Positions 59,089 to 64,000 of a stretch of DNA of 64,000 nucleotides are shown piece after piece. The stretch is taken from the NCBI GenBank assembly GCA_964581115.1, contig CAZOMY010000007.1, positions 1 through 64,000 of the forward strand, in the 5' to 3' direction. The first letter of the stretch is position 1. Every line of letters starts with the position of its first letter. The stretch comes from 2-02-FULL-55-14 sp964581115 (GTDB lineage: Bacteria > Bacteroidota > Ignavibacteria > UBA10030). Position numbers and translations under genes: made by a program. The notes under the pieces were generated by a model that was not told where the DNA came from, searched no databases, and saw only the letters and a list, made by a program, of their open reading frames with translations.

Positions 59089-60648
59089 TTACCGACCGAC
59101 CTTTTCCGCAATCGATTTTCCCTGCAGGAACAGCAGCAGGTAGTCGTTTCCGCCTGCCTTGGAGTCTGTGCCGGACATATTGAACCCGCCGAACGGATGG
59201 ACGCCGACGAGCGCGCCGGTGATCTTCCGGTTGATGTAGAAATTGCCGACGTGGAAGAGCTTCTTCGCCTTCTCGATCTTCTTGCGGTCCTTCGTCCAGA
59301 CGCCGCCGGTGAGTCCGAACTCAGTGTTGTTCGCGACCTGCAGACCCTCGTCGAAATCCTTCACCTTGATGACGGCAAGGACAGGCCCGAAGATCTCTTC
59401 CTGAGCAATCGTGTCGTTGGGCTTCACATCCGCAATGACGGTCGGAAGGATGAAGTATCCGTCGCCCGTGGCCTTCCGGCCGCCGGTGACAAGTCGTCCG
59501 CCTTCGCGCAGGCCGGTCTGGATGTATTCGAGGATCTTGTCTTGCGAGCCCTTGTTGATGACCGGACCCATGTAGTTCTTGGGGTCATCCGAGCGGCCGA
59601 CCTGCAGACGCTCGGTCTTCTCCTTCACAAGCTGGACGAAGCGGTCGTAGACCTTCTCAACGACCAGCGCGCGCGACGCCGCAGAGCACTTCTGCCCCTG
59701 GAAGCCGAATGCCGACACCACCGTCGCCTGCGCAGCCGCCTCCAGGTCCGTCCTGTCGTCGATCAGAATGGAGTCCTTGCCTCCCATCTCGGCCACCACC
59801 CGCTTAAGCCATTTTTGCCCGGGCTGAACCTTGGCGGCGAGTTCGTAGATATGGATACCGACCTCCTTCGAGCCGGTGAACGAGACGAAGCGCGTCTTGG
59901 GATGCGCAACCATCGTGTCGCCGACCGAACCGCCCGGTCCGGAGACGAAGTTGATGACGCCCGGCGGGAGTCCGACCTCACGCATGAGGCTGAAGAACAT
60001 CCAACCGGTGAGGGGCGAGTCGCTCGAAGGCTTAAGCACCACGGTATTGCCCGTCACGACGGCAGCAGAGGTCATGCCGGTGAGGATCGCCAGAGCGAAG
60101 TTCCACGGCGGCACCACGACGCCGACGCCGAGCGGGATGTAGCGCAATTCTCCCTTCTCACCCGGGACCTTGACGACGGGCTGGGGACCGCCAAGCCGAT
60201 GCATCTCTCGAGCGTAGAACTCGAGGAAATCGATGGCCTCGGCCGTGTCGGCATCGGCCTCCGGCCACGTCTTGCCGACCTCGTAGATCATGATAGCGCT
60301 GAACTCATGCTTCCGCTTGCGCATGAGCTTGGCGGCTTTGAACAAGTAGTCGGCGCGCCTCTTGTAGTCGACGTGCTGCCATGTTTCGAACACCGCAGCA
60401 GCCGCTTCGACCGCCTTGGTGGCCATGGCCGCGTCGGCCTTCTGGAAAATGCCGACGACCTGCGACGGGTCGGAGGGGTTGTACGACTTCAATTTGTCAT
60501 TCGTGATGATCTCTTCCGTGCCGATCACCACAGGATACTCCCTGCCTAGCAGGCCACGGACCTTGGCAAGCGCGGCTTCCATCGCCTTCCGGTTTGAGGG
60601 CCTCGAGAAATCAGTGAGGGGTTCGTTCTTGAATCTCGGGAACGCCAT
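59089..60648 (-). CDS. pruA: L-glutamate gamma-semialdehyde (1-pyrroline-5-carboxylate) dehydrogenase
   Basis: A 519-residue NAD-dependent aldehyde dehydrogenase of proline breakdown. NFALAILTGMTSAAVVTGN, FTGSKEVGIHIYELA, VAEMGGKDSILIDD with the catalytic Glu, and FGFQGQKCSAASR with the catalytic Cys match P5C dehydrogenases. The ATG (MAFPRFKNEPLTDF) is chosen by an AAGGATG site and family start. No proline dehydrogenase gene lies nearby. Confidence 0.93.
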   Translation of the reverse strand: MAFPRFKNEPLTDFSRPSNRKAMEAALAKVRGLLGREYPVVIGTEEIITNDKLKSYNPSDPSQVVGIFQKADAAMATKAVEAAAAVFETWQHVDYKRRADYLFKAAKLMRKRKHEFSAIMIYEVGKTWPEADADTAEAIDFLEFYAREMHRLGGPQPVVKVPGEKGELRYIPLGVGVVVPPWNFALAILTGMTSAAVVTGNTVVLKPSSDSPLTGWMFFSLMREVGLPPGVINFVSGPGGSVGDTMVAHPKTRFVSFTGSKEVGIHIYELAAKVQPGQKWLKRVVAEMGGKDSILIDDRTDLEAAAQATVVSAFGFQGQKCSAASRALVVEKVYDRFVQLVKEKTERLQVGRSDDPKNYMGPVINKGSQDKILEYIQTGLREGGRLVTGGRKATGDGYFILPTVIADVKPNDTIAQEEIFGPVLAVIKVKDFDEGLQVANNTEFGLTGGVWTKDRKKIEKAKKLFHVGNFYINRKITGALVGVHPFGGFNMSGTDSKAGGNDYLLLFLQGKSIAEKVGR

Positions 60649-60799
60649 GGGACATCCTTTCAATCAAAGGAAAAAGTATTCGCGCAGTGGCGCGGAGAGC
60701 GCCACCGCGTGGCCACGTCGTGGCCGAGTACGCAAAGAAAGAAGGAGGTCATGCAATCTCTTGAACTTGAATAATACCGCAAAAAGGGGGCGAAAAAAA

Positions 60800-60823
60800 G
60801 GCCTCCCCAGAACATGGGAGGCC
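60800..60823 (-). terminator. Rho-independent terminator of the GH3/membrane protein operon
   Basis: GGCCTCCC / GGGAGGCC stem, 8-base loop, then seven T on the minus strand; 28 bases past the stop at 60852. Confidence 0.92.
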
Positions 60824-60851
60824 AAATTGATGCGTCAGCGCGGCGCTCAAT

Positions 60852-61247
60852 TCAGGGATTCTTGGCAGCGGCCTCCGGCTTCAACTGCAGGAATGACACC
60901 AGAAAGAGGAGACCCAACACCGCATCGATCCCGCCGAAGATGAGCAACGGCCCCCAGAGACGTCCTTGCATGGCCAGGATCGCCACGGCCACGGCGAACG
61001 ACCACTTCTCCACGACGGAAGGAAGCGTGAGGTTCCCAAACCGCGCGGGATCGCGGGCAATGATCAGAAAGACGATCTGGAACGCGATCACGACGCCGAC
61101 GAAACCGTAGAAGAATTCAGGATGGGTGATCGCCGGCGGACTGTCGAGCCCCACCTGTGACTCCATAAAAAACTGGGGCAGCATCAGAACAAGGCCGTAG
61201 ATGCCCGCCAGACGGAATACCCACTTCGAGAACCGCACCCCTCTCAT
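60852..61247 (-). CDS. Small four-helix membrane protein
   Basis: A 131-residue inner-membrane protein with four hydrophobic segments (WVFRLAGIYGLVLMLPQFF, FFYGFVGVVIAFQIVFLII, WSFAVAVAILAMQ, AVLGLLFLVSFLQL). No family recognised. Its ATG overlaps the GH3-lactamase stop by ATGA, so it is translated with that gene; it may have a role at the same membrane or cell-wall site. Confidence 0.8.
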   Translation of the reverse strand: MRGVRFSKWVFRLAGIYGLVLMLPQFFMESQVGLDSPPAITHPEFFYGFVGVVIAFQIVFLIIARDPARFGNLTLPSVVEKWSFAVAVAILAMQGRLWGPLLIFGGIDAVLGLLFLVSFLQLKPEAAAKNP

Positions 61248-64000
61248 TCACTCTCCTTCTTGATCGCTTCAAAGATCGCGTTGTGCACCTGCGGCCGTAC
61301 TTGGGCGAGTTTGTTGTTCGCCCTTGTCGGGTACACGCGATTGGTCAGGAGAATGACCGCAACGCCCGATTCGGGGTCGCCCACGACGGAAGTTCCCGTG
61401 AAGCCGGTATGCAGGAAGGTCCGCTGCGACGTATAGCGCCCCGAAAAGGATCGATCGCCGAACTTCGTATCCCAACCGATCCCCCGGCTGCTCTGGTCGG
61501 ACTGCCGGGTCGTGAACTGACGCACCGTCGCTTCCTGCAGATATCGCGTTCCGCCGTACGTTCCGCCGTTCAGCATCATCTGCATGAAGATCGCCAGGTC
61601 GGAAGCCGTCGAAAAGAGTCCCGCATGACCCGACACGCCGCCAAGCACGGCCGCGTTCTCATCATGGACGCGCGCACGCACCGCCACGCCTGTCTTCTTC
61701 CAGGTGACATCGACCTCGGTCGGCGCGATGCGTTCGCGAAGCGAAGCGGGCGGATTGTACATCGTCGACCGCATGCCGAGCGGCTTGAAGAAGACCGAAT
61801 CGACGTACCGATCGAGCGTCGTGCCCGCCGCCCGTTCGACGACCGCCTGCATCGTGATCAATCCCAGATCGCTGTAGACCGTCGAATCACCGGTACGGTA
61901 GATGAGCGGCGTCGCGTAGACGGAGTCGCGCACGTCCTGAGGCGTCTCACAGAATTCGTAGAACTTTCGCCATGCCGGCAACCCGCTGTTGTGCACCATC
62001 AGGTTGTAGAGCGTGATCTCTCCCTTTCCATTCTGTCCGAACGCCGGCACGTACTTCGTCACCTTGTCGCTGAGCGCCAGTCTCTTCTCGTCGACCAGCC
62101 TCATGACGGCGCTCGTCGTGGAAACCACCTTCGTCACCGACGCCAGGTCGTAGATGGTGTTCGTCTGAACGGCTTGCGGATAGACGCCGTATTCCATTCC
62201 TCCGAACGCCTTGTGATACACGATGGCTCCGTTGCGCAAGACCAGGACCACGCCGCCGGGGAACGCCGAGTCGCGAACGGCCTGCTGCATGACGGCGTCC
62301 ACCGTGCGCAACGCGTCCGATGACATGCCAGCCTCCCCGGGCATTGCACGCCGGAGCGTCGTCTTCGGATAGGAGAGCCCGTCGCCGTAGGCGTAGCGAC
62401 CCGGGATGTTCACCGGAAGCTTGCCGAGCGCCGGCTCTTCGGCAAAGAGTACCTCCGCCATTGCCTGCTGCACCACGTCGCCGTCGGAGTATCCGCAGAT
62501 GTACGCGTCGAACACTGGCAGGTCCATGGCGACATACGGGTTGCCGAATGATACGCCGATCATCGGCTTTTTGAGATCGGCCAGCCGTTTCACGAGTGCC
62601 GCTTGCTTCGGCTCGACGAATCCAGACATCGCGCCCGACCGCGTAAAGAGATGCAGCTGAACGGCGATGAGGTCGGCCCTCGATGCCTTGGCCACCACCG
62701 AATCGTAGGCCGTTGCGTTCGAACCGGGGTCGAGTTGCATGAAGTCGACGGGTCCGGCCCAACGGCTTCTGAAATGGCGGTCGAACAGCACGCCGTCCTC
62801 GGGGTCGATCTCGTCAGTAATGACAACGTCGGCAACGCGGCGCGCGTCAACTTTGGACAGCGGAACGAGCTGCGTACCGTTCCCCAGCACCGTTACGGCA
62901 TGTCGAGCGATCTCCAGCGCCATCAACTGATGCTCACGCCGATTGATGACTGAGGAGACCTTGTTGATGTCGACGAACCGGTCATGGTCCAATCCTGCTT
63001 CTTGCTTGGCCACAAGAAGCTTGCGCACGGAATGATCGATCCGCTCCTCGGCCAGTTCACCGCGGCCTACCGCCGCCACAATGGCGTCAATGGCCACATC
63101 GGCATCGACCGGCATCAGGATGAGGTCGTTTCCGGCCTGCAACGCCTTGACGACCGCCTCGCCGGGATGGTAACGCGTCGACACGCCGTGCATAACCATC
63201 GCGTCGGTCACGATCAGTCCGTCAAAACCCAGTTCCTTTTGCAGCAGCTCGGTCGTCAATGCCCTCGAAACAGTGGCCGGCGTCTGTGGTGTAGAGTCGA
63301 CGGCCGGCACCGCCAGGTGGCCCACCATGACCGACCGCACGCCCGCCTTGATCAGTTCGCGGAACGGGGGTAGCTCGAACGTGTCGAGGCGAGTACGACT
63401 GAAGCTGAGTGTCGACAACCCCAGATGAGTGTCGACGTCCGTGTCGCCGTGGCCGGGGAAATGCTTGGCCGTCGCGATCATGCCGCCATCGTGCGTGCCT
63501 TTAGCGAAAGCGACGCCCATGTCCGTCACCAGTCGCACATCGTCGCCGAACGCGCGCGTGTTGATGACCGGATTCTTTGGATTGTTGTTGACGTCGATCG
63601 TCGGCGCATAGTTCTGGTGAATGCCGATGGACCGGCCTTCGAGTGCCGTGATCCGACCGACCTCATACGCGTAGCGCGGGTTGCGCGTCGCACCGATGGC
63701 CATCGAGCGCGGAAAGGTTGTCGAACGGCGGATGCGCATCCCTACGCCCCACTCGAAGTCCGCCGCCACGAGCAGCGGCACCTTCGCCATTGCCTGCAGC
63801 CTGTTGATCTGCACCGGATATGCGTAGACGTCGCCGATCGAGGCGATGAGGCCCCCGATCTTCCGCTCGCGGATGAGCCGCGTCAATTCCTGCCATTCCT
63901 CCGAATCCTCAGCATGATACGGAAGCAATGTCCAAACATGGACGAGTTGGGCGGCCTTCTCCTCGAGCGTCAGCGAGGCCAGTGTATTGTCGACCCAGTC
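61244..64000 (-). CDS. GH3 N-terminal domain / serine beta-lactamase fusion, 5' end cut by the window
   Basis: The open frame continues past 64000, where translation already reads DWVDNTLASLTLEEKAAQLV, the expected start of a GH3 domain, so only the signal peptide and a few residues are missing. The GH3 part has the NagZ-type loop KHFPGHGDTDVDTHLGLS with its His and Asp. The second half is a class C beta-lactamase/penicillin-binding fold: SVTK (S-x-x-K), a YNLMVHNSG segment and HTGFTGTSV. Such fusions probably act on peptidoglycan fragments: N-acetylhexosaminidase plus a serine transpeptidase/esterase. Coupled to a small membrane protein downstream. Confidence 0.9.
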   Translation of the reverse strand, partial: DWVDNTLASLTLEEKAAQLVHVWTLLPYHAEDSEEWQELTRLIRERKIGGLIASIGDVYAYPVQINRLQAMAKVPLLVAADFEWGVGMRIRRSTTFPRSMAIGATRNPRYAYEVGRITALEGRSIGIHQNYAPTIDVNNNPKNPVINTRAFGDDVRLVTDMGVAFAKGTHDGGMIATAKHFPGHGDTDVDTHLGLSTLSFSRTRLDTFELPPFRELIKAGVRSVMVGHLAVPAVDSTPQTPATVSRALTTELLQKELGFDGLIVTDAMVMHGVSTRYHPGEAVVKALQAGNDLILMPVDADVAIDAIVAAVGRGELAEERIDHSVRKLLVAKQEAGLDHDRFVDINKVSSVINRREHQLMALEIARHAVTVLGNGTQLVPLSKVDARRVADVVITDEIDPEDGVLFDRHFRSRWAGPVDFMQLDPGSNATAYDSVVAKASRADLIAVQLHLFTRSGAMSGFVEPKQAALVKRLADLKKPMIGVSFGNPYVAMDLPVFDAYICGYSDGDVVQQAMAEVLFAEEPALGKLPVNIPGRYAYGDGLSYPKTTLRRAMPGEAGMSSDALRTVDAVMQQAVRDSAFPGGVVLVLRNGAIVYHKAFGGMEYGVYPQAVQTNTIYDLASVTKVVSTTSAVMRLVDEKRLALSDKVTKYVPAFGQNGKGEITLYNLMVHNSGLPAWRKFYEFCETPQDVRDSVYATPLIYRTGDSTVYSDLGLITMQAVVERAAGTTLDRYVDSVFFKPLGMRSTMYNPPASLRERIAPTEVDVTWKKTGVAVRARVHDENAAVLGGVSGHAGLFSTASDLAIFMQMMLNGGTYGGTRYLQEATVRQFTTRQSDQSSRGIGWDTKFGDRSFSGRYTSQRTFLHTGFTGTSVVGDPESGVAVILLTNRVYPTRANNKLAQVRPQVHNAIFEAIKKESE

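Overview
The window is a GC-rich chromosomal segment, probably from the Bacteroidota/Chlorobiota (FCB) group and most like an Ignavibacteria- or Kapabacteria-type lineage. The evidence is indirect. At least three secreted proteins end in a type IX secretion sorting domain built around a (Y/F)PNPFN motif, there is a PUR-family DUF3276 protein, lipid A genes (lpxB, lpxK) indicate a diderm envelope, and groESL carries a CIRCE operator. No rRNA, tRNA, CRISPR array, prophage or insertion sequence was recognised. Most genes are on the minus strand.

Layout. 0.1-10.4 kb: secreted and envelope functions. These are a kelch/cohesin/dockerin protein with a T9SS tail, an anti-sigma-like receptor with an unrecognised partner gene, a secreted GH57 amylase-type enzyme and a three-haem cytochrome c. 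10.6-13.4 kb: dnaG, a four-helix-bundle (S23/IVP-like) gene and a PUR-family gene. 14.2-17.1 kb (plus strand): a compact periplasmic [NiFe] hydrogenase operon (small subunit, large subunit, maturation protease). 17.3-21.2 kb: groES-groEL, then an ECF sigma/anti-sigma pair divergent from a DUF6249 membrane protein. 21.3-29.1 kb: P1 (DmpA-type) peptidase, a second four-helix-bundle gene, a class V aminotransferase, a T9SS cargo protein and a double-domain M16 peptidase. 29.4-31.3 kb (plus strand): SPFH/small membrane protein/ribbon-helix-helix/beta-barrel operon. 31.3-35.5 kb: YjbR-like protein, then a MarR / ten-haem lipoprotein cytochrome / double-rhodanese lipoprotein operon and a separate lipoprotein. 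35.6-47.6 kb: core metabolism and envelope synthesis (YwaF-like, gpsA, plsY, ispD, queA, ppdK, a class I amidotransferase, lpxK, lpxB, ICMT-like, HAD phosphatase). 47.6-53.9 kb: smc preceded by a membrane-anchored GH2-fold protein that has lost both catalytic glutamates. 54-64 kb: tpiA, a third four-helix-bundle gene, gatB, sucC, a zinc-ribbon/DUF2007 protein, a pruA-type dehydrogenase, a small membrane protein and a GH3/beta-lactamase fusion cut by the window end.

The least explained signal is between the genes. About a dozen intergenic stretches consist of degenerate short words (roughly 7-10 nt) repeated in tandem and mirrored as an inverted repeat. Most begin or end within about 1-20 nt of a stop codon. 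Three of these mirror-image arrays enclose one S23/IVP-like four-helix-bundle gene each (12.56-13.13, 22.46-22.99 and 54.84-55.40 kb), and each has its own repeat word. The others, for example at 10.49, 21.22, 38.88, 42.98, 56.91 and 58.98 kb, carry no gene. This looks like a family of small non-autonomous or four-helix-bundle-associated elements targeted to gene 3' ends, and I know of no established mechanism for it. It is the main candidate for an undescribed system here.
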